From contig NZ_CP099399.1 of NCBI RefSeq assembly GCF_024721175.1, positions 3,111,001 through 3,175,000 on the forward strand: a DNA stretch of 64,000 nt, read 5' to 3'. The notes below the pieces were generated by a model. That model was not told the origin of the DNA and did not search any database. It saw only the letters and a list, made by a program, of their open reading frames with translations. Both the position numbers and the translations under genes were made by a program. The stretch comes from Rhizobium sp. Pop5 (GTDB taxonomy: Bacteria; Pseudomonadota; Alphaproteobacteria; Rhizobiales; Rhizobiaceae). Of the stretch, positions 43,814 through 52,973 are shown one piece after another (within the stretch, counting starts at the first letter, position 1; every line of letters starts with the position of its first letter).

Positions 43814-45577
43814 ATGACCTCAAGCACGATCTTCAGCGGCGTTTCCCCGATATCCCTGCCTCCGGCGTCCAACGGCGGGAGCAATTCGCCGCTGACCCCG
43901 CGGGATATGCTCTTTTTTCTCAGGATGCGCTGGCTGTGGATCGTGGCGACGACCGTCGTCTTCCTCGCAATGGCGGCAGGTTACCTCGTGACCGCCGTGC
44001 CGGCTTTCGTCGCCAGCACGCAGCTTGTGATCTTTCCCCAGGTGAGCGGCACCGAAGCACAGAGGGCTTTCGCAGAAGACGCTTTCATAGAAGGTCAGCT
44101 GGAGATCGCCAGGTCCAGCGACGTCGTCGGCGGAACGGTAAGAGTGCTCGATCTCGACAGCGATCCCGAGTTTGTCGATCGAGAGCCTTCGCTGCAGGAT
44201 AGGACGAAGAACTGGCTGATGGGGATTTCTTCGCAAACGGAGACGGCATCGCAGGAAGCCGCAGGCAAAGGAACGCGCGGCGCACAGCCGCAGACGGAGG
44301 AAGAGCGGCTCCACGACTGGGCGATCGCCACGCTGGTGAACATGATCGAAATACGTCGGATCGGAAGCTCGACGATCATCGAGATATCGGCTTCGGCATC
44401 GACCCCTCAGAAGGCTGTCGCCATCGCCGATACGCTCGCCACGCAATATATCCAGAAGAACATCGCCATGAAGGCCGACGCCTCCCGGCAATATAGCGAT
44501 TGGCTGGAGAAATTCATCAGGGAACAGCAGCGCGGTCTGGCCGATGCCGCCAGCGCCTTGAGCACCTTTACCAATACGCCGCGCGATCAGTTCAAGCTCG
44601 CGGAACTGCAGAGCGCGACGGATGCCCGCCGCACCCTTTATGAAAGCACCCTGACCCAGCTGACCGAAGCCAAGCAGCGCATAACCTATCCCGTGTCCGA
44701 CGCCACGATCGTTTCGCGGGCAACGCTGCCGCTCTCGAAGGCAAGACCGCGCAGCACACTCATCATCGCCTTCGCGGGCGCCGTTGGCCTCGGCGTTGGC
44801 CTGGCGCTCGCCATCATCAGGCACGCCGGCGACCGCCGGATCGTCCGGCCCCATCAGATCGCGGAAGTCAATGGGCTGCCCTTCGTCACTTTGCTGTCGA
44901 GGTCGACGAAGACCCGCAATGGACAATTCGCGCGGTCCCCCGCCGCCGGCGCGGGCAGCAGCACCGCGACCACCTATCCCGTCATTCCCGGCATGGCGGA
45001 ACTCAGCGCGACGGTCGTCGGCCTTCGGCGCAAACGCCGGGTTGTCATCGGTGTGGTCGCCGTCGATCCCGGCAACGGGGCATCGACCATCGCTTATGAA
45101 CTTGCGGTTTTGTCGTCAATATCGGGGGCGCGAACGCTGCTGATCGATGCGGCTGCGCAGAAATCCTCGCTCAGCAAATCGATCGCCCCCCATAGTTCCA
45201 TTGGTCTCGTCGATGTTCTCGACAATGGCGAGTTGATACAGACGGCCGCATTGCCGCTCGCCCCGACTCTGAAGTTTCTTCCCCTCGGCAAGGTCGAAGC
45301 GGTGACGCCGGCCATTCGCCTGAGTTCCCGTCGCACGCAGCTAAGCTTCGCCGAGCTAAAGAAGGAATTCGACGCCATATTCGTCGACATTTCCGCCTTC
45401 TCCACGTCGCCTGACGCCAATGCCATTGCGCCGGAGCTGGATGGGGTCCTCGTGATCACTTCGCATGGGCGCACCTCGATCGACGATACGACGCGCGTCA
45501 TCGACACCATGCGCAATGTCGGCGCCGAAATCCTGGGCGCGGTCATCAACCATGCACCGAAGAGAATGCAGTCATGA
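43814..45577 (+). CDS. Polysaccharide chain-length/co-polymerase protein with degenerate tyrosine-kinase domain (ExoP/Wzc-like)
   Basis: The 587-residue protein has two membrane helices (about 40-60 and 315-335) flanking a periplasmic Wzz domain with coiled coil (about 200-290), then a cytoplasmic BY-kinase-like domain. In that domain the Walker A motif reads P-G-N-G-A-S-T (419-425), so alanine 423 takes the place of the ATP-binding lysine. Walker A' keeps L-L-I-D (442-445) but lacks the second aspartate, and the C-terminus has no tyrosine cluster. It is probably a non-kinase regulator of chain length working with the Wzy polymerase and the export protein. Its stop overlaps the next start (ATGA). 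Confidence 0.87.
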   Translation: MTSSTIFSGVSPISLPPASNGGSNSPLTPRDMLFFLRMRWLWIVATTVVFLAMAAGYLVTAVPAFVASTQLVIFPQVSGTEAQRAFAEDAFIEGQLEIARSSDVVGGTVRVLDLDSDPEFVDREPSLQDRTKNWLMGISSQTETASQEAAGKGTRGAQPQTEEERLHDWAIATLVNMIEIRRIGSSTIIEISASASTPQKAVAIADTLATQYIQKNIAMKADASRQYSDWLEKFIREQQRGLADAASALSTFTNTPRDQFKLAELQSATDARRTLYESTLTQLTEAKQRITYPVSDATIVSRATLPLSKARPRSTLIIAFAGAVGLGVGLALAIIRHAGDRRIVRPHQIAEVNGLPFVTLLSRSTKTRNGQFARSPAAGAGSSTATTYPVIPGMAELSATVVGLRRKRRVVIGVVAVDPGNGASTIAYELAVLSSISGARTLLIDAAAQKSSLSKSIAPHSSIGLVDVLDNGELIQTAALPLAPTLKFLPLGKVEAVTPAIRLSSRRTQLSFAELKKEFDAIFVDISAFSTSPDANAIAPELDGVLVITSHGRTSIDDTTRVIDTMRNVGAEILGAVINHAPKRMQS

Positions 45578-46587
45578 CCTTACCTTCGGCAGGAGCAACC
45601 AGTCACGGCGGGTCGACGCCGGCTCCCTGCGGCCCCGAAGCCATGGCGGGGCATGCAGGCCGTCCGTTGAGAATTGCCTTCGGCATCGCTTCGGCGGGCC
45701 GCGCTTCGATACTGCGGGAGACGGTCGATTATCTCGCCGGCCTGCCGGACCAGGCGGAACGGCTTATCGTCTGTGTGCCTGTGATCGACGACGCCGCCGG
45801 GCTCACCGACCGTCGCGGCCTCGACATCATCGTCGGCAGCCGCGGCCTGACCTCCCAGCGCAACAGGATCATCCAGGCAGCCGCCGCCGATACCGATATC
45901 CTGATCTTCCTGGACGACGACTTCATTCCGGCCGCCACCTTCCTGTCGCGCATGGCGAACGTCTTCGCGACGAAGCCCGAGGTCGTGATCGCCACGGGCG
46001 AAGTTCTCGCCGACGGCGTCCTGGACGGCGGCCTCCACATGTCGGAAGCGCTGCGGGTTCTCGAAACCGCGGGTGAAGCCGCCGAGCAGGTGACGGATGT
46101 CTATAACGCCTACGGATGCAACATGGCGGTCCGCCTTTCACCCGTCATCGAGCACGCGGTCAGCTTTGACGAAGCGCTGCCGCTTTATGGCTGGCTCGAG
46201 GATGTCGACTTCAGCAGGTCCATCGCCCGCTATGGCAGGTCCGTGCGCGTAGAAGGCGCCCGCGGCGTGCATCTCGGCGTCAGATCCGGACGCCAGCCCG
46301 GCCGCAGGCTCGGCTATTCGCAGGTTGCCAATCCCGCCTACCTGATCCGCAAGGGCACGATGTCGAAGGGCCGCGCGATCACGCAGATCGGCCGCAACAT
46401 TCTGGCGAATGCGTCGGGCATTCTGTCCAACGACCGCCTGATCGACCGGTGGGGACGTTTGAACGGCAATCTGCTGGCGCTGTCCGACCTTTTCGTCGGC
46501 CGCGCCTCTCCGTCCCGCATTCTCGAATTCGCCAATCCCCTGCCGCGCGAAATGCCTTCGCCGTCGATCGCAACGAAACGGAGATAG
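45574..46587 (+). CDS. Glycosyltransferase family 2
   Basis: The 337-residue protein has the GT-A fold: A-F-G-I-A-S-A-G-R-A-S near 35-45, R-N-R-I-I-Q-A-A, and the metal/nucleotide site I-F-L-D-D-D-F (about 110-116). W-L-E-D-V-D-F-S near 210 is the acceptor-side E-D motif of inverting GT2 enzymes. It is translationally coupled to the chain-length gene and probably adds one sugar to the repeat unit. Confidence 0.88.
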   Translation: MTLPSAGATSHGGSTPAPCGPEAMAGHAGRPLRIAFGIASAGRASILRETVDYLAGLPDQAERLIVCVPVIDDAAGLTDRRGLDIIVGSRGLTSQRNRIIQAAAADTDILIFLDDDFIPAATFLSRMANVFATKPEVVIATGEVLADGVLDGGLHMSEALRVLETAGEAAEQVTDVYNAYGCNMAVRLSPVIEHAVSFDEALPLYGWLEDVDFSRSIARYGRSVRVEGARGVHLGVRSGRQPGRRLGYSQVANPAYLIRKGTMSKGRAITQIGRNILANASGILSNDRLIDRWGRLNGNLLALSDLFVGRASPSRILEFANPLPREMPSPSIATKRR

Positions 46588-46591
46588 ACCG

Positions 46592-47977
46592 ATGCAGCGC
46601 ACCTCCTTGTCCGATCGCCTCATCTCAGCGGCACTTGCCCTGCTGGCATTCTGCTTCATGGCCGGTTGGAGCGCCGCTCACGCGCAGACATTTTCGCTCG
46701 TGCCGGAAGACAAGGTAAGGCTGCGCGTCGTCGAATGGCGCTCTACAGATTCGCGCTATGCCAGCTGGGAGGCGCTCGACGGTGTCTACACCATCGACGA
46801 CGCCGGCAACCTCTCGATTCCGATCGCAGGCCAGGTGCAGGCAACCGGAAAGACGACCGAAGAACTCGCCGATGCCATCGCCAGCGCGCTGGGTGAAAAG
46901 GCGCAACTTCCGGGCAAGCCGTATATCGCCCTGGAGATTGCCGAACATGCGCCGATCTTCGTGACCGGAACCGTCCAGACCCCCGGGCGCTATCCCTTCG
47001 AACCCAACATGACCGTCATGAAGGCCGTCAGCATCGCCGGCGGCTTTCTGCGGGAACGCGAGGACAATACCTACTACGAGCGCGACCGGATCCAAGCCGC
47101 CGGCTCCTATCGAACCGCCGTTCTCAACCGGCGCGATCTCCTGATGCGCCAGGCACGCCTGCGCGCCGAAATCGCCGGCGAGCAGAGTTTCGAGATCCCT
47201 GCCGAACTCGTAGGTACGCCGGATGTGGACAAGCTGAAGGCCCAGGAATTGAACCTGATGCGGCTGCGGCGCATCGACATCGACAGCCAGATCGAAGCGG
47301 CCAACGATCTCACCCGTCTCTATGGACAGCAGGTCGAGTCGCTCGAGGCCAAGATCAGCACGCAAAAACGGCAGATCGAGCTTGCCCAGAAGGAATTGGA
47401 CAACGTCAACAGCCTCGTGACCAAGGGCCTTGTCAGCAACTCCCGCCAGGTTTCGGTCGACCGCTGGGTCGCGGACGCTCAAGGCACGCTGATCGATCTT
47501 GAAGTTGCCCTCACCACGGCTCGCCAGGGCCTCAGCGAGGCCGACCGCTCCAAGATCAACATCGTCAACAGGCAGAACAGTGAAAATCAGGATCTGCTGA
47601 ACCAGGTCAATCTCGCAATCGGCAGGGCGGCGATCGATATACAGGTGGCGCAGCTTCTGGGCGAGCAGGCCGGCTACGATGCTCAACTCGCCCAGATCCA
47701 TGCAGAGACGCCGGGCGTCGGCAGAGCGCAGAAGAACTACAGGATCGTCCGTCGCAACGACGACGGAACCTCTTGTACCATCGTGGCGGACGAGCAAACG
47801 GCATTGCTGCCGCATGATCTCGTCGAAATCGGTTTGGACACCGCCCTTCAGGCATCGCCATCACAGCCGCAGCCTGAGGGCGCGCCGCAAAGGCAGAGCT
47901 CGACAGCTCCATTGTCCGATGTGGCCGTGGACAATCGCGCGGCCGCCGGCTGGATATCCCAGGCGGGATCGAATTAG
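46592..47977 (+). CDS. Polysaccharide export protein (ExoF/Wza-like) with long coiled coil
   Basis: The 461-residue precursor has a signal peptide (cleavage after A-H-A, near 30). A Poly_export domain follows (D-K-V-R-L-R-V-V-E-W ... I-P-I-A-G-Q-V-Q-A-T-G, about 38-110), then a SLBB-like segment (V-T-G-T-V-Q-T-P-G-R-Y-P-F) and a helical coiled-coil region of about 200 residues. This layout is that of ExoF of Sinorhizobium rather than E. coli Wza, as there is no lipobox cysteine and no terminal barrel helix. It should form part of the periplasmic/outer-membrane export path. Confidence 0.88.
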   Translation: MQRTSLSDRLISAALALLAFCFMAGWSAAHAQTFSLVPEDKVRLRVVEWRSTDSRYASWEALDGVYTIDDAGNLSIPIAGQVQATGKTTEELADAIASALGEKAQLPGKPYIALEIAEHAPIFVTGTVQTPGRYPFEPNMTVMKAVSIAGGFLREREDNTYYERDRIQAAGSYRTAVLNRRDLLMRQARLRAEIAGEQSFEIPAELVGTPDVDKLKAQELNLMRLRRIDIDSQIEAANDLTRLYGQQVESLEAKISTQKRQIELAQKELDNVNSLVTKGLVSNSRQVSVDRWVADAQGTLIDLEVALTTARQGLSEADRSKINIVNRQNSENQDLLNQVNLAIGRAAIDIQVAQLLGEQAGYDAQLAQIHAETPGVGRAQKNYRIVRRNDDGTSCTIVADEQTALLPHDLVEIGLDTALQASPSQPQPEGAPQRQSSTAPLSDVAVDNRAAAGWISQAGSN

Positions 47978-48099
47978 GAGGCTGTTGTGATCATCGACGA
48001 CAGCCGGCGGCTTTCGCTCCGGGCAAGCCGAAAAGTGGACGCCGGTCTTCGGCAAAAGCGCTGCCCCGGCGGTTCTCCTCTGGGATCGGGAGCGGAAAC

Positions 48100-49569
48100 A
48101 TGTCGATAGAACCGATCGGCTTCATCACCCTCTTCCTTGGCGTGCTCACCATGGTCAACGGTGCGCGCTTCGCGATCGTGGCCCTTTGCCTGCTGACGCT
48201 GCTCGGCGCCGCAGCCGCTCTGCAGTTGCCCGCTCTTGGCGGCAGCAGCATTCAGCCGAGCCATCTTCTGGTGCTCTTTCTCGTCGCGGCCGTCCTGCTG
48301 CGCCCCGTTCAGACGCAGGCCACGCTCACAAGCCTCGCCTATCCGGGTCCCAGCTTCTGGTTTGCCGCCTATATCCTGTTTTCCGTGGTGTCGTCTTTCT
48401 TCCTGCCCCGTATCTTTGCCGGTGCGACCCTCGTCTATTCCTCCGCACGAGACCCCTCCGGCATGATGTCGACGGTGGCCGCTCCGCTCGCTCCCGGCTC
48501 ATCCAATCTCAGCCAGTCCGTCTATTTGCTGGGTGACCTCGCCTGCTTTGCGGTCGTCGCCGGGCTTGCGAGACTGGGATATGCCCGTTTCATCTCGCGG
48601 CAGCTGATCATAGCCTCGATCGTATGTTTCGCCTTCGCGCTTATCGATTGGGGAACGTTCCTGACCGGCCAGTCGCAGCTGCTCGATATCATCAGAAATG
48701 CGAACTATACGATGCATACGGCCGAGGCGATCCACGGCTTCAAGCGCATCGTCGGTCCCTTTCCCGAGGCGAGCATGTACGGCGCCGTCGCATTGGCTTA
48801 TTTCTGCTTCGCGCTCATGCTTTGGCTGGAGCGCGTTCAAAGCGGCCTGGCGGGGCTTGCAACTCTCCTCATCGGCCCGACGATCGTTCTGTGCACATCG
48901 ACAACCGCCTATATCGCAGGTGTCATCGCCGTCTGCATGTTCGTGCTGTTCTGCCTGAAGCGACTGATCCGCGGCCCGACCGCCGCCTCGCACGTGACGT
49001 TCCTGGTGATCACGCTGTTCCTGATCCCTTGCGCCATCGTCGCGCTCAGCCTTGTCCCCGATGCATGGGATTCCGTTGCCGGTCTCGTGAACACCACCGT
49101 CTCGGACAAGCTCCAGTCGCAATCCGGCGAAGAACGCACCGCCTGGAACACGCTGGCATTGATCGCCTTCGTCGACACCGCCACTTTCGGCGCCGGGCTC
49201 GGCACGGTTCGGGCCTCAAGTTTCATTGCCGCATTGCTGTCCAATGTCGGATTGACCGGCACCCTTCTTTTCGCCAGCTTCCTCTACAGCCTTTTGAGAG
49301 CGTCCGGCCGGCGCATATCCGGCGATCGCGAGACGCATGCGATCGGAAACGCCGCGATCATGGCATCCATTGCGCAGATCGGCTCGGCGGCAATCTCGGG
49401 AAGCGGTACCGATCTTGGTCTGTTGTTCAGCACCACCGCCGGTCTGGCGGCGGGGTGTCTGGCAGACCCCTACATCGCACGGCATCCGGCCGCCCGGATG
49501 CTCACGAACCGGCGCCCACCGGAGGCTTCGGCGTCTCTTACGAGAACGCCGACGTTGGTAACGCGATGA
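48100..49569 (+). CDS. Candidate Wzy-type polysaccharide polymerase (O-antigen ligase/ExoQ-like membrane protein)
   Basis: The 489-residue protein has about 11-12 membrane helices with a large periplasmic loop around residues 110-150 and another near 335-355 (S-Q-S-G-E-E-R-T-A-W-N-T), the usual place for polymerase active-site residues. GGGAGCGG precedes the ATG. No strongly conserved motif identifies Wzy proteins, so the call leans on topology and on the locus, which otherwise lacks a polymerase. A ligase role is the alternative. Confidence 0.75.
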   Translation: MSIEPIGFITLFLGVLTMVNGARFAIVALCLLTLLGAAAALQLPALGGSSIQPSHLLVLFLVAAVLLRPVQTQATLTSLAYPGPSFWFAAYILFSVVSSFFLPRIFAGATLVYSSARDPSGMMSTVAAPLAPGSSNLSQSVYLLGDLACFAVVAGLARLGYARFISRQLIIASIVCFAFALIDWGTFLTGQSQLLDIIRNANYTMHTAEAIHGFKRIVGPFPEASMYGAVALAYFCFALMLWLERVQSGLAGLATLLIGPTIVLCTSTTAYIAGVIAVCMFVLFCLKRLIRGPTAASHVTFLVITLFLIPCAIVALSLVPDAWDSVAGLVNTTVSDKLQSQSGEERTAWNTLALIAFVDTATFGAGLGTVRASSFIAALLSNVGLTGTLLFASFLYSLLRASGRRISGDRETHAIGNAAIMASIAQIGSAAISGSGTDLGLLFSTTAGLAAGCLADPYIARHPAARMLTNRRPPEASASLTRTPTLVTR

Positions 49570-49589
49570 TCGCCGATTTTATCCCGACA

Positions 49590-49889
49590 TCAGCCTTGCT
49601 GACGCTCGCTCGCGGCAGCGACACTGTCTGCGGCGGAACTGCTTTCCCGCGACCTGGCGCTGCGCCGTACAAATCCGGACAGGAACACGCCCGCGACATA
49701 GCCGATTTCCATGAGCACGAGGATAGCAATGCCGGAAAGCATCGCCGCAGCTACGGAAGACCCGTCCGCGAAAGTCACCCTGCCGAAGCCGATTGCCACA
49801 AGGAACGCGAATATTGCGAAGGCCCAGGCCCGGATGGAAGTGCCGGCAGCGATCGAAACCAGAGCGGCCACGAGTGCGGTGATCAGCAT
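49590..49889 (-). CDS. Small membrane protein, 99 residues (copy 1)
   Basis: A strong ribosome binding site (GGAAGGAGG) precedes the ATG. The protein has two to three hydrophobic segments (about 3-38 and 45-72) and a charged C-terminal tail. It is clearly paralogous to the 99-residue protein at 54155-54454: both share S-I-A-A-G-x-x-I-R-A-W-A-F near residues 12-24 and a G-S-S motif with M-E-I-x-Y-x-A-G further on. Each copy is near an ExoY-like gene. Size and pairing recall the ExoX/PsiA inhibitors of ExoY-type transferases, but I cannot show sequence kinship. Confidence 0.75.
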   Translation of the reverse strand: MLITALVAALVSIAAGTSIRAWAFAIFAFLVAIGFGRVTFADGSSVAAAMLSGIAILVLMEIGYVAGVFLSGFVRRSARSRESSSAADSVAAASERQQG

Positions 49890-49994
49890 GACAATCCTCC
49901 TTCCCTCTGCATCCCGACAGCGGTCCGCGCGGTAACCCTCGACCCGCGGAACACGATATCAAAACACAGCCTCGAGACAGGCAAGGCACTCTTC

Positions 49995-50201
49995 ATGGCG
50001 AATATCTCAACAATGAATCATCCCAAAGCCGCCGGCAGCCAGGCGCCGTTCCATCCAACGGGCAGGTCTGCCAGCCGCAATATATACAGGACTGGGCCGT
50101 CATACGACAGGTCCGTCGGCTCTATCAACAACTGTTCCCTCGACCTGCAGGACAACAATGCTTCGCTGCTATTGCAGGCAACCGGAAGGGTGATGACATG
50201 A
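49995..50201 (+). CDS. Possible small protein (68 residues) coupled to the GT8 gene
   Basis: An ATG at 49995 opens a 68-codon frame (M-A-N-I-S-T-M-N-H-P ...) whose TGA overlaps the GT8 start codon (ATGA). AAGG lies upstream. The product is hydrophilic and has no motif. The overlap suggests coupling, but codon use gives no clear support, so it may be a leader or chance frame. Confidence 0.35.
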   Translation: MANISTMNHPKAAGSQAPFHPTGRSASRNIYRTGPSYDRSVGSINNCSLDLQDNNASLLLQATGRVMT

Positions 50202-51109
50202 ACAACCAATGCATCGTTTACGTCACGGACGTCGAGTATTCTTTTCCGACCATTCTGTCGGCGCTCCAGGCTCGCAAATTTGCAAGCCCTGCAACAGATG
50301 TCTGCGTCCTCATGTCCGAACATCTCGCCAATTTCGAAGAGCTTAAAGCGCTGCTTGCGGCAAGCAGGGTCGAATTGATCGATGCGGCCGAAGCGCTGCA
50401 GGATTCGCTCGGCAAGCTCGACGGTTCGCATTTTCAGGGACGCATCAGTGTCAGCACGATGGCCAAACTGGTCCTTTGCGAAGTCCTGCCCGCCAACTAT
50501 ACCCAGATCATCTACCTTGATGGGGATACGCAGATCGTCAGCGATCTCGGCGCATTCGAAAGCGCCGCCGTTCCCGAGGGCCGGTTTTTCGCGGCCCGCG
50601 ACTACACGGCGATCCACGACTTTCTCGCCACAGGAAAGAACAGCCACTATTTCAACGCCGGTGTCCTGAAGTTCCATCGCAACGGCTGGATCGGGCAGGA
50701 GGCGCTCGAACTTTTTGCCAGAAATCCCGAAGCATGCGATGGCAAGCATGATCAGGGCGCATTGAACTATGTCTGCGGCACCTCGCTCATCCTGATATCG
50801 AACCGCTGGAATTTCCCCAAGCAGTTCCTTCACCTCGTCAACATGTCCTCCTTGTCGATCGTCCATTATATGGCGCATCCAAAGCCGTGGCATGGAACCT
50901 TCTTTCCGTGGACCGACACGGAAAGCCAAGTCTATGTCGACCTGCGCAAGGCACATCCGATCTATAACTCGCTGTATCGCGGAATAAGCTTCGATCGTAA
51001 GATGCTGTATAAATACCGGTCGATACGGGCGCGCATCCACAACGCCATCGAGAATGGCGGACCCAATCCGCGGGTCCAGAGCCTCCTGGTCGGCGACTAT
51101 GCCGTATGA
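50198..51109 (+). CDS. Glycosyltransferase family 8
   Basis: The 303-residue protein has the GT8 metal motif in I-I-Y-L-D-G-D-T (about 105-112, D-x-D), an N-terminal V-Y-V-T-D nucleotide-site strand and H-Y-F-N-A-G-V near 150. A late H-Y-M-A-H-P-K-P-W motif (about 225) is the third metal ligand region typical of the family. It is a retaining transferase, often for glucose or galactose. GGAAGGG precedes the ATG. It follows the polymerase gene with the opposing small membrane gene in between. Confidence 0.9.
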   Translation: MNNQCIVYVTDVEYSFPTILSALQARKFASPATDVCVLMSEHLANFEELKALLAASRVELIDAAEALQDSLGKLDGSHFQGRISVSTMAKLVLCEVLPANYTQIIYLDGDTQIVSDLGAFESAAVPEGRFFAARDYTAIHDFLATGKNSHYFNAGVLKFHRNGWIGQEALELFARNPEACDGKHDQGALNYVCGTSLILISNRWNFPKQFLHLVNMSSLSIVHYMAHPKPWHGTFFPWTDTESQVYVDLRKAHPIYNSLYRGISFDRKMLYKYRSIRARIHNAIENGGPNPRVQSLLVGDYAV

Positions 51110-52157
51110 CGATGCATTGTTGGTTCGCCCCGAGATGAGCTATGCCGCTTCCGCCGCCAGCATCTCGCACTATGTCAAAGCTCGCCTGCGTCGCTCGCTC
51201 AAGGCCCGGCAGCTTCGCTACAACAGGCTGCGCAGCGGCCTCAAGCAGGCGCGTCACGTCCTCATCTGCGTGATCCGTGACGAAGGGCACCGGCTGGCAT
51301 TCTTCCTGCAATATTATCGCGATCTCGGCTTCGAGCACTTCATCTGTATCGACAACGGCTCGACGGATGGCACCATCGAATTGCTGTCAGGCTTCGACGA
51401 CGTTTCCCTGATTTCCGCTCATGGGTCCTATAAGGCAGCGAGGTTCGGAAACGACTGGATCAACGAAGTCATCAATCGCCATTGCCGGGACAAATGGGTC
51501 CTCTATGTCGATGCGGACGAGTTCCTGGTCTATCCGCATTGCGACATCCGGCCGATCGATCAATTGACCGCCTACATCGAATCCATGGGCGGCCACTCCC
51601 TCCGCTCGGTCATGATCGATATGTACAGCCCGCACCCGGTTCTTGAAAACATATGCGAACCCGGTCGAAACCCGCTGGAGGTCTGCAATCTCTTCGACCG
51701 ATCCGGTTATGTCGCGCATTTCGACAAACGCAATCGGACGATATGGATCAAGGGCGGCGTCCGCGGGCGCGTCTATTTCCGCAATCGGCTCTGGGACGGC
51801 CCCGCGCTCAACAAGATACCCCTGGTCTATGTTGCCGGCGAACGCCTGTTCCTCAAGTCGTCGCACCAGGTCTGGCCGCTTTCCCTAAATTTGGGCGAGA
51901 TGCGCGGGGCGCCCGGCGTATCCGGCGCTCTCCTGCATTTCAAGTTCCTGTCGACCTTCGTACACAAGGTCGCCGATGCGGCGCACCGCGCTGAACATAC
52001 GGAGGAATATACCGTTTATTCCTCGAGTAAGGAGATCGATCATTTCGTCTATGACGATACTGGCACTTACCGAAGCTGGAAGGATCTGTCCGATCACGGA
52101 CTGATCCAGGGCGAAGGATGGAAATACTGGAAGAACGCTTCGGAGAGCGAGGTCTAA
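51099..52157 (+). CDS. Glycosyltransferase family 2-like protein
   Basis: The ATG at 51099 lies inside the end of the GT8 gene (11-base overlap); an ATG at 51135 is an alternative. The 352-residue product has a basic N-terminal region and then the GT2-type core V-I-R-D-E-G-H-R-L-A-F-F-L-Q-Y-Y near 60-75, I-D-N-G-S-T-D-G-T (about 83-91) and L-Y-V-D-A-D-E-F (about 132-139) with the D-x-D metal site. This belongs to the branch with the x-N-E-x-x-x-L-x-E-W/Y-x-x-H/Y-x-x-x-G signature. It probably adds a sugar side group. Confidence 0.85.
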   Translation: MPYDDALLVRPEMSYAASAASISHYVKARLRRSLKARQLRYNRLRSGLKQARHVLICVIRDEGHRLAFFLQYYRDLGFEHFICIDNGSTDGTIELLSGFDDVSLISAHGSYKAARFGNDWINEVINRHCRDKWVLYVDADEFLVYPHCDIRPIDQLTAYIESMGGHSLRSVMIDMYSPHPVLENICEPGRNPLEVCNLFDRSGYVAHFDKRNRTIWIKGGVRGRVYFRNRLWDGPALNKIPLVYVAGERLFLKSSHQVWPLSLNLGEMRGAPGVSGALLHFKFLSTFVHKVADAAHRAEHTEEYTVYSSSKEIDHFVYDDTGTYRSWKDLSDHGLIQGEGWKYWKNASESEV

Positions 52158-52232
52158 AGCATACGGCCGCAACCGGCCAGGCGGCGGGTCTCGACGGGTT
52201 TCCCTTATTCTATTTGCCTTTATCCAGCCGCC

Positions 52233-52973
52233 TCATGCATCGCCCTCGGCATAAGCTTCCAGCGCCTTTCGATTGAGAATGCGGATCTTGCCCTGTGCCC
52301 CATCGACCACCTTGCCCTCGCGCAAGCGCCGCAGGCACTGATTGACCTTTTCACGCGATGCCGGCAGCGTCGCGGCAAGATCATGCTGGGAGATGATGAG
52401 CTCGTCGCCGCCATTCTGCGCATCCGTCCTGTAGACGGCGGAAAGACGCAGCAGTGTCCGGGCCAATCTCTGCCTTAAATTCGACCCGGCATTGGAAATG
52501 AGACGCAGTTCGAGTTCGGAAACGCGCGCCAAGGCCTTCGACAGGATTTTCACCTGAAATTGCGGATTGTTTGCGCAAAATTCCCGTAGCAAGCGCCCGT
52601 CGAAGAAATGCAGTTCGCAAACCGACAAGGCCCGATATTCGAGACTGAGAGGCTGCTTGCGCAGTACCTCCAGCTCGCCGATCAAGCCGCCCTTCGGAAT
52701 GAATTCAACGATGAACTCCCGACCGTCAGGCAAAGGCGTGCTCGCACTTACCATTCCGCGCTGTACGCGGGCGAAAATGTCGATGAGGACACCGGCACCG
52801 GCAATGACTTCACCACGGCGAAATTTCCGAATACTCGACCGGGAAAACGGGAACTCGTGATCCAAATTCGCTCCGCCACCGTATTGAACACCAGGCCGGA
52901 AAGTATCCACCTCGCTTATTCCTGAGGTATTTCTTCCGGTCTTGTCGCCCCTGATGGTAACTACCCCGCCCAT
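52233..52973 (-). CDS. Crp/Fnr-type transcriptional regulator (copy 2)
   Basis: The 246-residue protein is a close paralogue of the regulator at 41796: the stretches R-R-G-E-V-I-A-G-A-G, L-P-D-G-R-E-F-I-V-E, G-L-I-G-E-L-E-V-L-R and D-L-A-A-T-L-P-A-S-R-E-K-V-N-Q are shared. The N-terminal 45 residues differ. It diverges from the second ExoY-like gene, repeating the arrangement of copy 1, but it is not followed by glycosyltransferase genes on its strand; it converges on the GT2 gene instead. GGAG lies nine bases before the ATG. Confidence 0.88.
   Translation of the reverse strand: MGGVVTIRGDKTGRNTSGISEVDTFRPGVQYGGGANLDHEFPFSRSSIRKFRRGEVIAGAGVLIDIFARVQRGMVSASTPLPDGREFIVEFIPKGGLIGELEVLRKQPLSLEYRALSVCELHFFDGRLLREFCANNPQFQVKILSKALARVSELELRLISNAGSNLRQRLARTLLRLSAVYRTDAQNGGDELIISQHDLAATLPASREKVNQCLRRLREGKVVDGAQGKIRILNRKALEAYAEGDA

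Noticed and set aside
48624..50201. A 525-codon open frame on the plus strand
   Set aside because: Most of it overlaps the polymerase gene in another frame and is arginine-rich. Only the last 68 codons, from the ATG at 49995, are kept as a low-confidence small gene.
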